Source: Stigmatella erecta (GTDB lineage: Bacteria; Myxococcota; Myxococcia; Myxococcales; Myxococcaceae). From it: a stretch of 64,000 nt of DNA. The DNA lies in contig NZ_FOIJ01000003.1 of the NCBI RefSeq assembly GCF_900111745.1, forward strand, positions 1-64,000, in the 5' to 3' direction. A program made the position numbers and the translations under genes. Below, in pieces: positions 24,099 to 33,090 of this stretch (the stretch's first letter is position 1; each line of letters begins with the position of its first letter). Under the pieces are notes generated by a model. The model did not search any database and was not told the DNA's origin. It saw only the letters and a list, made by a program, of their open reading frames with translations.

Positions 24099-24935
24099 AT
24101 GAGCACTCGCGGCATGAGCGGTCATCCCTGGAAGGTTCTGGGCCTCGTGGCAGCCCTGGTGGCCGGGTGTGGAGGCAGCACTTCCTCCGTGGAGAGCGTC
24201 GAGCTGAAGGGCGCGGACGAGAACGTGGCCACCCAGGAGAGCACGCTGACCGGCTGTGTCACCGCGGGCGCCAACCTCCAGACCACCACGGACCTAAACC
24301 TGCGCTCCGGCCCGTCCACGAGCAACGGCATCTTGCTGACCATGCCGGGCGGCGCCGTCGCCAAGGAGGCCGGCGGAGGCTGTCCCACCAGCGGCTGGTA
24401 CAAGCTGACCTACAGCGGCATCACCGGCTGGGCCTCGGGCAGCTACCTCAACCTGGCCACCAGCACGCCGCCCTCGTCCACCCGCGATGGCGCCGTCGCC
24501 CGGGCCCAGAGCGCGATGGGCTTCTCGTACTGGTGGGGCCACGGGGCGTTCAAGCCAGGGGCCGCCGTGGGCTCGTGCTCCGGCAACTGCCCGAGCTGCA
24601 CGCACACCGGCTCGTATGGCGCGGACTGCTCCGGCTTGCTCGCCAAGGTGTGGGTGGTACCCAGCAGCAACAGCAACATGGCCACCGACTCGCACCCCTA
24701 CGGCACCATCCACTTCAACGCCGACACCAGCCAGTGGAAGACCGTCTCCCGCGACAGCCTGCTGAAGGCCGACGCGCTCGTGTACAACACGGACGGCGCG
24801 GGCCACACCTTCCTCTACGAGTCCGGGGACGGCTGGGGCAGCATGTGGGCCTACGAGTGCAAGGGCTGCGCGTACGGCTGCGTGTACAACCTGCGGACCG
24901 CCACCACCACCTACCACGCCATCCGGCACTACTAG
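24099..24935 (+). CDS. Secreted SH3b - NlpC/P60-type peptidoglycan hydrolase lipoprotein
   Basis: A 278-residue protein; ATG 24099 is supported by GGAGG five bases upstream. AALVAGCGG is a lipobox (Cys24). Residues 52-120 form a bacterial SH3 domain (LNLRSGPSTSNGI and GITGWASGSYL). The C-terminal half resembles an NlpC/P60 or CHAP-type cysteine peptidase: catalytic Cys177 in YGADCSGLLAKVW and His236 in GAGHTFLYE. FSYWWGHGAF precedes the Cys as in other NlpC/P60 enzymes. Extra cysteines (GSCSGNCPSCTHT, CKGCAYGC) probably form disulfides. It would cut stem peptides of peptidoglycan, either its own or prey's. Confidence 0.85.
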   Translation: MSTRGMSGHPWKVLGLVAALVAGCGGSTSSVESVELKGADENVATQESTLTGCVTAGANLQTTTDLNLRSGPSTSNGILLTMPGGAVAKEAGGGCPTSGWYKLTYSGITGWASGSYLNLATSTPPSSTRDGAVARAQSAMGFSYWWGHGAFKPGAAVGSCSGNCPSCTHTGSYGADCSGLLAKVWVVPSSNSNMATDSHPYGTIHFNADTSQWKTVSRDSLLKADALVYNTDGAGHTFLYESGDGWGSMWAYECKGCAYGCVYNLRTATTTYHAIRHY

Positions 24936-24977
24936 GCCCGCCGCGCCAGCGGCCGGACGCCGGGAAGGGCTCGAGCC

Positions 24978-26090
24978 ATGACGGTGCGCCAGCGCGGTGT
25001 TCTCCTCCTCGGCGGGCTCGTGCTCCTCGTGCTCGCCGTCGCCTTCGGGGTGACACGCCGGGGGGGCCAAGCTCCGGGGGACCTGCCACTTCCCTCAGAA
25101 GCGCCGGGAGCCTCCGCGGGGGCGGTGCCGCCCTCGGCGGGAACCCCCGGCCGTTCCTCCCCGTCGGGGACAGCGCCTCGCGCCCCGGCCCCCCCGAAGC
25201 CTCGGGAGGTATTCGCCGAGCTGGGCTGGGGCAGTGGCCCCTCCCAGCTCGGGCGCGAGCGGCCCCAGGAAGGCAACCCCGAGGCCCCCATGTCCCTGGC
25301 GGTGACGCCGCTTGGCGAGGCCGTGGTGCTGGACCAGGTGAATGGCCGGCTCGTGCGGCTGGGCCCGGACGGACAGGTGCGCGGCACCCTGCCCCTCACC
25401 CAGCAGACGCCACAGGATGTCACCGTGGCACCCGATGGCACCCTGCTGGTACTCGACCGGCTGAAGGATCAATCCGTGGCCCTCATCGATCCCACCACGG
25501 GCGAGCTGAAGGGAGACCTGCCGGTGACGGGCCCGGGCATCCCCGAGCCCGGCGGCATCACCGGCACCTTCGTGGACGGAGACTCCGTGTACGTCGAGCG
25601 TGAGCACAGCGCCCTCGTCCGCATTGGCGACCTCTCGGGCAAGGCCGACCCCACGCACCCGGAGATTCCAGGCCGGCCCACCCGGGACGGCCGCGCCTAC
25701 CTCCTGGCCCGCATCATCGATGCGCCCACGGGCCGCCTCTTCGTCAACGTCATCGACCGGGACTCCGGCCAGCGCCGCTACACCCGCGAGTACCGGCTGG
25801 CGTTCCCGCTGATGGCCATCACCCTGCTCGACAGCGACCGGACGGGCCTGCTCTACCTGGGCGTGGCGGGCACGTTGCCCACCGGCAAGCCCAGCCCCGC
25901 CACCGCGCCAGGCGTGCGCCTCTTCTGCCTGGATCCGCTGGATGGCAAGGTGCTGGGCCAGACGGACCTGCCCCTCAACACCCTGCCCGAGGAGACCTTC
26001 CGGGACTTCACCGTCCTCGACGAGGGCGGCGTCCTCTTCCAGCTGCGCACCGAGGCGGGCGTCACCCTCCGGCGGGCCCACTGCCGGTAA
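24978..26090 (+). CDS. Membrane-anchored beta-propeller-like protein
   Basis: A 370-residue protein with an N-terminal membrane anchor (about 7-25, VLLLGGLVLLVLAVAFGV), a Pro/Ala/Ser-rich spacer (about 28-75) and a beta-rich extracytoplasmic domain. Units such as SLAVTPLGEAVVLDQVNGRLVRL and DVTVAPDGTLLVLDRLKDQSVAL look like NHL/SMP-30 type propeller blades. No catalytic residues are evident. It follows the NlpC/P60 gene by 42 bases on the same strand and precedes another secreted lipoprotein by 38, so the three may be one transcript. Function unknown. Confidence 0.7.
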   Translation: MTVRQRGVLLLGGLVLLVLAVAFGVTRRGGQAPGDLPLPSEAPGASAGAVPPSAGTPGRSSPSGTAPRAPAPPKPREVFAELGWGSGPSQLGRERPQEGNPEAPMSLAVTPLGEAVVLDQVNGRLVRLGPDGQVRGTLPLTQQTPQDVTVAPDGTLLVLDRLKDQSVALIDPTTGELKGDLPVTGPGIPEPGGITGTFVDGDSVYVEREHSALVRIGDLSGKADPTHPEIPGRPTRDGRAYLLARIIDAPTGRLFVNVIDRDSGQRRYTREYRLAFPLMAITLLDSDRTGLLYLGVAGTLPTGKPSPATAPGVRLFCLDPLDGKVLGQTDLPLNTLPEETFRDFTVLDEGGVLFQLRTEAGVTLRRAHCR

Positions 26091-26128
26091 ACCCTCCCCT
26101 TCCCCTGTCTCTCCCCATTGGAGTCCCC

Positions 26129-27424
26129 ATGTCTGGATTTCCCTCAGGAACCCGAAGGTTCTTCGCCGTGGCCTGGCTCACCGGCACCAGCCTCGCGGGG
26201 TGTGGCCCCGCCGTGGAGCCGGACGGCCCGGACGAGGCCGTGGGCACCGGAGCACAGCCCCTCACGGAGGGCGCGCCCCTGACGGTGCATGACGCGAGCT
26301 GTCTCCAGCTCCAGGATCAGAACACCTGGAGCAGCGCCGCCGCGTTCATGGCGGACGTTGGCCCCGCGATCGGGCTGCCGGCCGTCCTCCAGGATCTCAA
26401 CCGCGCGGGCCCCATGCTCACCGCCTCCACCCACCCGCCCGCCACGGGCTACAAGGGCGGCTTCCGCTGGAACGACGGCGACATGGGCACCTCGGAGTGG
26501 ATTCCGCAGGCGCTCACCGCGGGCGTGTCGGGCAGCATCAACACCGCCATCGTCTCCTGGCATTACGCGCTCACCAGCCCGGACAAGGGGGTGCGCCTCT
26601 CCGTGGCGGACATCTCGGACATGTCCGCGAGCGCGGTGAACTACCGGCACCTGCTGCTGGTGCGCCCCACCAGCGCCGGCAACTTCACCGCCGTGGCCGA
26701 GCACGGCGGCGGCCTGGCCTGGTTCGGCAACTACCTCTATCTGGCGGACACCTCGGACGGCGTCCGGGTGTTCGACCTCACGCAGATCCGCCAGGTGGAC
26801 ACCAGCACCGCGTGCGAGACGGCGCTGGGCAAGAACGGCTCGGTGTGGTGCGCCTATGGCTACAAGTACGTGCTGCCGCAGGTGAGCGCGTACGTGATGC
26901 CCGCGAGCATCACCAGCCCCTGCCGCACCAAGTTCTCCTTCCTCGGCAAGGACACGCGCGGCACGGTGCCCGCGCTGCTCTCGGGCGAGTACTGCAACAA
27001 CGGCGACACCCCCTGTCCCTATGACGGCAACACGCCCGGGCTCGGAGGGCGGCTCTACCGCTGGCCGGTGGACGCGGCCACGAACCGGCTCAAGACGGTG
27101 AGCGGCGCGGTGAAGCCCGAGCGCGCCTACATCATGAACGAGCCCAACGTGCAGGGCGTGGCCCCGATCATGACCACCACCGCCACCACCTCCTACTGGC
27201 TGAGCTCCACGCGCTACGGGGGCGCCCTCTTCAAGGTGTCCACGGGGGCCTCGCGCAAGGCCTACCTCTCGGGCAGCTCGCAGTGGCCGCGAATGCCCGA
27301 GGGCATGCACGCCACGGGCAGCGGCACCAACCTGTGGACGGTCACCGAGGGTGTGTCGGGCGTTACCGCCCCGGCACTGGGCGGCCGCGTGGTCTTCTTC
27401 GTGGACCAGGCGGCCGTGGACTGA
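26129..27424 (+). CDS. Secreted lipoprotein with propeller-like domain
   Basis: A 431-residue protein; GGAG lies five bases before the ATG. TGTSLAGCGPAVEP is a lipobox. The body has HGGGLAWFGNYLYLADTSDGVRVFDL, a hallmark of beta-propeller secreted proteins common in actinobacteria and myxobacteria, followed by Cys-containing loops (ETALGKNGSVWCAYGYKY, SPCRTKF, YCNNGDTPCPYDG). The end (RMPEGMHATGSGTNLWTVTEG) matches the closing blade of the same group. No enzymatic motif is visible. Likely located at the outer membrane or exterior. Confidence 0.7.
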   Translation: MSGFPSGTRRFFAVAWLTGTSLAGCGPAVEPDGPDEAVGTGAQPLTEGAPLTVHDASCLQLQDQNTWSSAAAFMADVGPAIGLPAVLQDLNRAGPMLTASTHPPATGYKGGFRWNDGDMGTSEWIPQALTAGVSGSINTAIVSWHYALTSPDKGVRLSVADISDMSASAVNYRHLLLVRPTSAGNFTAVAEHGGGLAWFGNYLYLADTSDGVRVFDLTQIRQVDTSTACETALGKNGSVWCAYGYKYVLPQVSAYVMPASITSPCRTKFSFLGKDTRGTVPALLSGEYCNNGDTPCPYDGNTPGLGGRLYRWPVDAATNRLKTVSGAVKPERAYIMNEPNVQGVAPIMTTTATTSYWLSSTRYGGALFKVSTGASRKAYLSGSSQWPRMPEGMHATGSGTNLWTVTEGVSGVTAPALGGRVVFFVDQAAVD

Positions 27425-27440
27425 CGCTCCGCCGGGCCGT

Positions 27441-27821
27441 TTACCGGGAGGCCCGCAGCCGCAGGCGGATGGGGCCCTTCGCCGTCGAGGGGTCCACCAC
27501 CCGGCCGCCCTGGAGGATGTCCACGTCCCCCCGGGCCACCAGCCGCCGGGCCGCCTCGCGCACGGGCTCCATGCGCTCACGCCAGTCCTCGCCCCCCTCG
27601 GCGCGCGCCACCTCCGAGGGGCACATCGTCGCGCCCCGGGCCCGGGCGCCGAGCATCTCCAGGATGCGCTGTTCGAGCGCGTCCTGCCCCGCACCATCCT
27701 TGCGGCCCCGGCAGCGCGCGGAGCAGTAGCGGATGTGCTCCCAGTCCCGCTCCCACTTCTTGCGCCAGGTGATGCGCCGGCCGCAGACGGCGCACACCTT
27801 GGAAGGAGGCGCGGACGTCAT
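27441..27821 (-). CDS. DUF2256 - DUF3253 protein
   Basis: A 126-residue protein with two small domains. Residues 8-40 ([20 protein letters not shown] and YCSARCR) are DUF2256, a treble-clef-like zinc knuckle of the type CxxC...CxxxC. Residues 48-120 ([26 protein letters not shown] and [16 protein letters not shown]) are DUF3253, a winged-helix fold. The fusion is a known arrangement; the function is unknown, but zinc knuckle plus winged helix suggests nucleic-acid binding. It lies 10 bases downstream of the SDR gene on the same strand, so the two are probably co-transcribed. Confidence 0.85.
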   Translation of the reverse strand: MTSAPPSKVCAVCGRRITWRKKWERDWEHIRYCSARCRGRKDGAGQDALEQRILEMLGARARGATMCPSEVARAEGGEDWRERMEPVREAARRLVARGDVDILQGGRVVDPSTAKGPIRLRLRASR

Positions 27822-27831
27822 CGCTGACCGC

Positions 27832-28602
27832 TCAGGCGCCGCCCCAGTTCATCGTCAGGCCGCCGTCGATCGTCCAGGTCTGGCCGGTGACGTAGTCCCC
27901 GTCGTCCGAGGCGAGGAACAGCGCCAGCCGGGCGATCTCCTCGGGCTGCCCCGCGCGGTGCCACGGAATCTCCTTGAGCGACTCCTCGCGCTGCTTCGGG
28001 TCATCCAAGCGCTTCTGCGTCATGGGCGTCTGAATGAGCCCCGGGGCAATGCCGTTGACGTTGATGCGGTCGGGGGCGAGTTCCACCGACAGGCTGCGCG
28101 TGAGCGAGCCCAGGCCCGCCTTGGACATGCCATAGGGCGCGCTCTCCGCGGTGGGCAGGTGCTGGGCCACCGAGCTGATGTTCACGATGCGCCCCTTGCC
28201 GCCGTGCTTCTTGCGCAGCTGGATGAAGGAGCGGGCGCAGAACAGGGGCCCCATGAGGTTGACGCGGAGGATCTGCTCCAGCTTCGCGTCTTCCAGCTTC
28301 TCCACGGGAATGCCGTGCATGCCCTGGCCCGCGTTGTTCACCAGGATGTCGATGACGCCCAGCTCGGCGGCCGTGCGCTCGAAGAACTTCGCCACCTCGG
28401 CCGAGTTGCCCACGTCCCCTTGCAGGACAAGGGCCCGCCGGCCCTGGGCCTCCACGAGGCGGCGCGTCTCCTGGGCGCCCTTCTCGTCCGAGTGGTAGAT
28501 GATGCTGATGTTCGCGCCCTCCCGGGCAAACACCTCCGCCGTCGCCTGGCCAATTCCCGAATCCGCCCCGGTGATGAGCGCCACCTTGCCTTGAAGCTTC
28601 AT
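27832..28602 (-). CDS. Short-chain dehydrogenase/reductase (glucose 1-dehydrogenase / FabG type)
   Basis: A 256-residue classical SDR. The nucleotide site TGADSGIG is at 11-18, NNAG in [11 protein letters not shown], the catalytic Ser in NISSVAQ, and YxxxK in APYGMSKAG. The C terminus [18 protein letters not shown] is typical of the class. It would oxidise or reduce an alcohol/ketone with NAD(P). The exact substrate cannot be read from the sequence. It heads a two-gene unit with the DUF2256-DUF3253 gene. Confidence 0.9.
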   Translation of the reverse strand: MKLQGKVALITGADSGIGQATAEVFAREGANISIIYHSDEKGAQETRRLVEAQGRRALVLQGDVGNSAEVAKFFERTAAELGVIDILVNNAGQGMHGIPVEKLEDAKLEQILRVNLMGPLFCARSFIQLRKKHGGKGRIVNISSVAQHLPTAESAPYGMSKAGLGSLTRSLSVELAPDRINVNGIAPGLIQTPMTQKRLDDPKQREESLKEIPWHRAGQPEEIARLALFLASDDGDYVTGQTWTIDGGLTMNWGGA

Positions 28603-28748
28603 GTGAGCCGTCTCCTGTCGCTGAGGGTCCCGGCGTCTTACGCGCCCCCACCTCAGGCCGGGACGCGTTCGGCCCGGAACTGATGCCTGGCGGATACGCG
28701 CAAGGCCCTTCTGTCAGGCGGGCGTCAGACGGCGGAACCGGGGCCGGC

Positions 28749-29378
28749 TCACCGCGGCCTGGAGGCCGCCGTGGGACACCAGAAGAACGTGGTGTCCTCG
28801 ACCCCCGCCACGGGGAGACGCTGAAAGCCCAGGCGCTCGTAGAACCGCAGCGCCCGGGTGTTGCCGTTGGCCGTGCCCAGGTGCAGGGAGGGTGCACCGG
28901 CGGCGGCCACCGCGGCCAGGAACGCCTCCACCATGCGGCGGCCATGCCCGGCGCCCTGCGCGTGGGGAAGCAGGTCGACGTGCAGGTGCGCGGGGTGTGA
29001 GGCCAGCTCGGGCGCGAGCATCCGCTCCGGGTGGTGCAGCGTGGAGATCAACCGGTCATCCGCCGTGAGGGGCGGCTCGGCCGGGCGGGGATACCGGCCC
29101 GCCACCCGCGGCAGCCACCGGGCACGCCAGGCTTCCACGAATGCCGCCGTGTCGGCGGTGCCAAGCACGTACCCGGCCACCCGGCCGCCCTCGTCGAGCA
29201 CGAAGGCCCGCTGCGGCTCGAGGTCGAGGTAGGGGCCGGCATAGACGTCGGGCAGCAGCGCGTCGCTCAGGTAATGGCCCCGGGCATCCTGGCCGGATGC
29301 GCCCGTGCGCACGCAGATGTCATAGATGGCCTCCCGGTCGCCCGGTTGGTAGGGCCGAAGGTGCATGAACGAGGGCAT
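28749..29378 (-). CDS. GNAT-family N-acetyltransferase
   Basis: A protein of 209 residues from ATG 29378 (205 from a second ATG at 29366; neither has a strong ribosome site). MHLRPYQPGDREAIYDIC is the usual GNAT start; AFVLDEGGRVAGYVLG is the central strand pair; HLHVDLLPHAQGAGHGRRMVEAFL holds the acetyl-CoA pyrophosphate loop (Q-x2-G-x-G/A pattern), and LHLGTANGNTRALRFYERLGF is motif B. LPHAQGAGHGRRM with the HVDLLP strand resembles O-GlcNAcase-type / bacterial acetyltransferase homologues. The substrate is unknown. Confidence 0.88.
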   Translation of the reverse strand: MPSFMHLRPYQPGDREAIYDICVRTGASGQDARGHYLSDALLPDVYAGPYLDLEPQRAFVLDEGGRVAGYVLGTADTAAFVEAWRARWLPRVAGRYPRPAEPPLTADDRLISTLHHPERMLAPELASHPAHLHVDLLPHAQGAGHGRRMVEAFLAAVAAAGAPSLHLGTANGNTRALRFYERLGFQRLPVAGVEDTTFFWCPTAASRPR

Positions 29379-29440
29379 GTCCGGGAGGGGGTGAGAACCG
29401 TTCCACCCGGCGATGGGCGGAACGGTCCGGGGTTGAGGAT

Positions 29441-29983
29441 TTACAGCGAGGGGGCGCCGATCACCGTGGTGCAGTTGCCCGTGGTGCCGCAGGTGGTGCC
29501 CTTGCTGGTGTACCAGGCGGACTTGCGGGTGCCGTACTGGCGGTTGTCCGCGTGCACGTGGGGGCCGGTGGCATCCCCCGTGCCGCCCACCAGGCCCAGG
29601 GCGCAGCCGTCGCACGTCTTCGTGCCGGAGCTGGCGTTGGCGTAGATGTGCAGCTGACGGAAGTCCCAGCCGCTGGCGCCGGAGACGACGTAGTAGTTGC
29701 CCGCGCCGCCGTTACACGTCGAGCCGTAGCACGCCGCCCCACAGCCGCCGTAGTACCGGTAGGCGAAGCTGCCCGCGAGCATGGCGCGGTGGTTCCACTC
29801 ACCGCACGTGCCGTTGCTGATGTCGAGCGCCGTGTGGCTGCCGCTGCTGCAGCTGTAATACGTCGTCGAGTTCACGCGGGCGTTGGGCTCGCAGATGGGG
29901 CCCTTGGCGCTCGCCGCCACGGCTACTCCAGCCCAGCCAGCCAGGACCGCGCTGGCGGTGTACAGCACCTTCTTCACGTTCAT
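29441..29983 (-). CDS. Secreted M23-type endopeptidase-like protein
   Basis: A 180-residue protein; the ATG at 29983 has a GAGGAG/AAGG ribosome site and starts a signal peptide (VLAGWAGVAVAASA). Zinc ligands of an M23 (LytM/LasA-like) metallopeptidase appear as His50 and Asp54 in SGSHTALDISN and His144 in TGPHVHADN (HxH 142-144), with a further His112 in RQLHIYANA. The eight or more cysteines point to a disulfide-rich exported form. It would cut peptide cross-bridges in peptidoglycan, consistent with predation or self-remodelling. It is last in a same-strand run after two HEAT-repeat genes. Confidence 0.75.
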   Translation of the reverse strand: MNVKKVLYTASAVLAGWAGVAVAASAKGPICEPNARVNSTTYYSCSSGSHTALDISNGTCGEWNHRAMLAGSFAYRYYGGCGAACYGSTCNGGAGNYYVVSGASGWDFRQLHIYANASSGTKTCDGCALGLVGGTGDATGPHVHADNRQYGTRKSAWYTSKGTTCGTTGNCTTVIGAPSL

Positions 29984-30030
29984 ACCTTCTCCTCGGGGGT
30001 TGCGCTGCGGGACTGCGGGTGAGACTGCCG

Positions 30031-31026
30031 CTACCTGCGCAGGCGCTCTTTCTCGCGCAGCAGCAGGTGCCATTCCTGGAGCCCGAGGCGAAGGGCGGAC
30101 TGCCAGGCGTCAATCTCTGGATCCAACGCCGGGGCCACGCCGCGCAGGGACTCGAGCGTGGCGCGCGCCCCGCCCATGCCCAGCCGGACAATCCCTTGCA
30201 ACGCGGCCTTGCGCACCGCCGGATCGCGCTCGCCGCGGTAGAGCGCCACGAGCGCCTCCTTCACGGCGGCGGACTCCGCGCCCGGCACACCGCCGAGCGC
30301 CGTGGCCGCCGCGCCTCGCAGGGCGGGCTCTTCCGAGCGCAGTTGCTGGCGCAGCTGCTCCACCGTGCCGGAGCCCACCGCCTCCATGGAGACCTCGGAC
30401 AGCAGCCGCGCGGCCGCCTGCGGATCCTTCGCGGCCAGCGCCGCGGACACGGCGGCCTCGGAGACCGTGCGCTCGTGGCCGAAGTACACCTTGGCGCTCT
30501 CGTGGACGAGGTTGTCCACCACGGCCTGGCGCACCTCGGGCGCGCTGTCGCGGATGAGCTGCTCGTACGTCACCCCGCCACCGTTCTTCGCCATGAGGTC
30601 CACGGAGCCCGTGCCCCGCAGGCCCCGCACCGCGGCGGCCCGGGCCTGGGGGTCCCCGTCCTGCGCGGCCCGGGCGAGCAGCGGCTGCACGAGCGTGGCG
30701 TCCTCCGTGAAGGAGGACTTGCTGGCGAGCGCCGCGCCCAGCGCCTCCAGCGTGTCTGGATCCCGCTCGCCCTGCACGGCCGCGCGCAGCTCGTCCGCGG
30801 GCATCACGCGCGCGGCGGCCTTGAGCCGCTCCCGGGCGTACTTGCGGTAGGCGGGCGAGCCCGTCTTCAGCGCCACGCGCAGCTCATCGATCATCCCCGT
30901 GAACGAGCACGCCGTCTGCCGAAGGGGGGTGGGCTCGGCGCGGGCGGGCAGCCCCCAGAGGGCCGAGGCCAGCAGCAGCGCGGACCACCGGGAGCCGCGG
31001 CCCGGGCGAAAGTGGGAGGAACTCAT
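30031..31026 (-). CDS. Exported HEAT-repeat protein
   Basis: A 331-residue protein with a signal peptide (SALLLASALWGLPARAEP) and alpha-helical HEAT/PBS-like repeats over about 90-320, for example PQARAAAVRGLRG, APEVRQAVVDNLVHE, EPALRGAAATALGGV and DPAVRKAALQGIVRLG. Its ATG overlaps the stop of the next upstream gene by four bases (ATGA), so translation is coupled. The frame stays open far to the left of the true start, which is artefactual. HEAT solenoids normally bind proteins; its partner is likely the membrane HEAT protein encoded just before it. Confidence 0.8.
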   Translation of the reverse strand: MSSSHFRPGRGSRWSALLLASALWGLPARAEPTPLRQTACSFTGMIDELRVALKTGSPAYRKYARERLKAAARVMPADELRAAVQGERDPDTLEALGAALASKSSFTEDATLVQPLLARAAQDGDPQARAAAVRGLRGTGSVDLMAKNGGGVTYEQLIRDSAPEVRQAVVDNLVHESAKVYFGHERTVSEAAVSAALAAKDPQAAARLLSEVSMEAVGSGTVEQLRQQLRSEEPALRGAAATALGGVPGAESAAVKEALVALYRGERDPAVRKAALQGIVRLGMGGARATLESLRGVAPALDPEIDAWQSALRLGLQEWHLLLREKERLRR

Positions 31027-32207
31027 TGGTGGGGCGCCCCTTCCTCGACGGTGCACCGGTGACGCTCCTGGACGCCGAGCCAGATGCGGGCGAAGTCCAC
31101 GGTGCCCCCGGCATAGAGCCGCTGGAAGTCCTGATAGTCCTGCGCGAAGCGCGGATCCTGCGCCGCCATCTGCTGGAGCAGCGGCAGGGCGCCGGGCCCG
31201 GCCGCGCGCGCGGCGAAGCGGAACAGCGCCCAGCGCACGCACTCGTCCTTCTCCAGCGGGAAGGCCGTGCGGTAGGCCTCCAGGGCCTTCTGGGGATCCT
31301 CGGTGACGGCGAGCCGGAAGGCGGCCATCTCCCGCACGTCCCGCTCGGGATCCTTGCGCATGATGCCCACGAGCCGGTCCATCGACTCGCTGCCGATGAG
31401 GGGATCCGAGTAGGAGGGCATCTCCAGGGCCAGCAGGCGCACGGCCAGGTCCTCGGACTTCTCGCCCACCTCGAGCAGCTCGTTCCAGTAGGGGGCGAAG
31501 GTACCGGTGCGCTCGTAGTCCTCCTTCATCACCCGGCCCAGGGTGCGCGTGGCCATCCAGCCGGCCGCGTCGGTGGCCGGATCCATCGCGAGCGCCTTCA
31601 GGCGCTGGATGCTCCCGGGAGACAGCCGCCGCTGCGACTCCAGCGTGTCCACGGCGGCGGCGCGGATGTCTGGCTGCGCCCGGGCGTCCTCGCCCATCTT
31701 CAGCAGGCGCTCCACCACCTGGGGCTGGTGGACGGCGGGCGCGTGCTTCAGGGCCCCCATGTAAATGCCAAGCTCGGGCGGCGCGGAGTGCTCCGCCCAC
31801 CCCAGCACCTGGAGCGCCTTGCCCGCGTCCTCGGCGATGAGCTCCGTGAGCCGCTCCTGGAGGTAGCTCAGCAGCTCGCTGTCCCCTGCCCCCGCGGCGG
31901 CGCGCAGCGTCTGGCGGAAGGTGTCGAGCGAGCCGTTCCGGTCGAACTCCGCCACGCCCTCCCAACAGCCAGGCATGGGCAGGATGTCCTCCTTGGGCCT
32001 GCGCTCCTCCGGGGCGGTGGGCCCTCCGGAGGCGCCCGGGGGCGCGGAAACGGGGGGCGCCTGGCCGGTGGAGGCGGCAGCAGGAACCGGGGTGTCCACA
32101 GGGGCCTCCCCGGAAGAACCCAGGCGGCGCGAAACCACCGCGGCCCCCAGGGCAATGAGCAGCAGGACACCGAGGATGCCGATGGCCTTGAGAGAAGAAC
32201 GTGGCAT
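31023..32207 (-). CDS. Membrane-anchored HEAT-repeat protein
   Basis: A 394-residue protein with one N-terminal membrane helix (about 8-26, AIGILGVLLLIALGAAVVS), a Pro/Ala-rich spacer to about 75, and a helical solenoid: repeats such as DIRAAAVDTLESQRRLS, DAAGWMATRTLGRVMKED, EDLAVRLLALEMPSYSDP and DVREMAAFRLAVTEDP. A Cys at PMPGCWEG and one near the C terminus (HRCTVEE) could pair. First gene of a unit with the exported HEAT protein (four-base overlap) and, 47 bases further, the M23 enzyme. This suggests a scaffold in the periplasm that may hold or regulate the hydrolase, which is inference. Confidence 0.8.
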   Translation of the reverse strand: MPRSSLKAIGILGVLLLIALGAAVVSRRLGSSGEAPVDTPVPAAASTGQAPPVSAPPGASGGPTAPEERRPKEDILPMPGCWEGVAEFDRNGSLDTFRQTLRAAAGAGDSELLSYLQERLTELIAEDAGKALQVLGWAEHSAPPELGIYMGALKHAPAVHQPQVVERLLKMGEDARAQPDIRAAAVDTLESQRRLSPGSIQRLKALAMDPATDAAGWMATRTLGRVMKEDYERTGTFAPYWNELLEVGEKSEDLAVRLLALEMPSYSDPLIGSESMDRLVGIMRKDPERDVREMAAFRLAVTEDPQKALEAYRTAFPLEKDECVRWALFRFAARAAGPGALPLLQQMAAQDPRFAQDYQDFQRLYAGGTVDFARIWLGVQERHRCTVEEGAPHQ

Positions 32208-32227
32208 GGGCCGAACCTGGCTGGCTG

Positions 32228-32255
32228 GCTATCACAGGTATTCTGGCTATTTCAA
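32228..32255 (-). promoter_or_regulatory. Possible sigma70-type promoter of the HEAT operon
   Basis: On the minus strand TTGAAA (32250-32255) and an extended -10-like TGTGATAGC ending at 32228 are 16 bases apart, within an unusually AT-rich patch, 21 bases before the ATG at 32207. The -10 element is poor, so this is tentative. Confidence 0.3.
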
Positions 32256-32352
32256 TATTCCAAGAAATTGACCCAGGCTGGGTGGCTTTGGCCTCAGGCC
32301 CTCCGGGGGCCTCTTGGCGAAGCCCAAACGAGGTGAAGTAGCTTTCCCCGGC

Positions 32353-32988
32353 ATGAATGGGATGAAGCCTTGGCTGCCCCTCGCGGGCGCCCTCGTGGTG
32401 CAAGCGTGTTCCTTTCCCTGTGACAAGACCGGCGACAGCCGCGGCACCCTCCAGCCCGTCAGCGGCAGTGGGCAGCTGGTGGTGAGCTGCGCCAGCAGGC
32501 AGGACACGCGCACCTTTGCGTTTCATGAAACCTGGTTTCTCTACTCGGTCCATGACCTGGAGAAGAAGACACGCTCGTTCGAGGTGACCCTGGGCTTCCA
32601 GGGACAGAACGCGCCGGCGAATCTCAACTTCACCTTCGACCGGACCCTGGCGGATGGCGCCTACCCCCTCGATGGGCAGTCGACGGCGCCCGTGCAGACG
32701 GAGCTGACCTGGATGCGAAGCCTGGAGGGCACCGTCTCCCTGGCGCGCTCCCGGGACGTGCCCTTCATCGACGTGTCCGAGCCCGAGCCCGGCGAGTACG
32801 CCACCACCGTGGACCTGACGCTCGCGCTCACGGGACAGCTCACCAGCTACTACAGCTTCGACTGCCCGGAGCCGCTCCAGTTCACCCTGCTGCCCTCCAC
32901 CGTCCACCTGGAGAAGCACACCACCGTGGGCACGTGTGACGGCGGGGATGTGCTCGAAGGGCTCAGCAACGCCCGCCTCGGACACTGA
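32353..32988 (+). CDS. Small lipoprotein, unknown function
   Basis: A protein of 211 residues from the ATG at 32353 (a second ATG nine bases later is equally possible; an upstream in-frame ATG at 32314 would give a long charged leader). A signal with lipobox-like ALVVQACSFP precedes a beta-rich body of about 190 residues with paired cysteines (FPCDKTG, VVSCASR, FDCPEP, GTCDGGD). No domain is recognised. It is divergent from the HEAT operon with a 145-base shared upstream region, so co-regulation is possible. Confidence 0.65.
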   Translation: MNGMKPWLPLAGALVVQACSFPCDKTGDSRGTLQPVSGSGQLVVSCASRQDTRTFAFHETWFLYSVHDLEKKTRSFEVTLGFQGQNAPANLNFTFDRTLADGAYPLDGQSTAPVQTELTWMRSLEGTVSLARSRDVPFIDVSEPEPGEYATTVDLTLALTGQLTSYYSFDCPEPLQFTLLPSTVHLEKHTTVGTCDGGDVLEGLSNARLGH

Positions 32989-33090
32989 GGCCCACGCTCC
33001 GGCGGGTGCCCTGTCCGGAGAGCAAGCAGGAAAGCCGAAACCGCCGGGAACGCTCCTCCCTTCCGTCCTGGCGGTGCGCATGTTGTCGCT

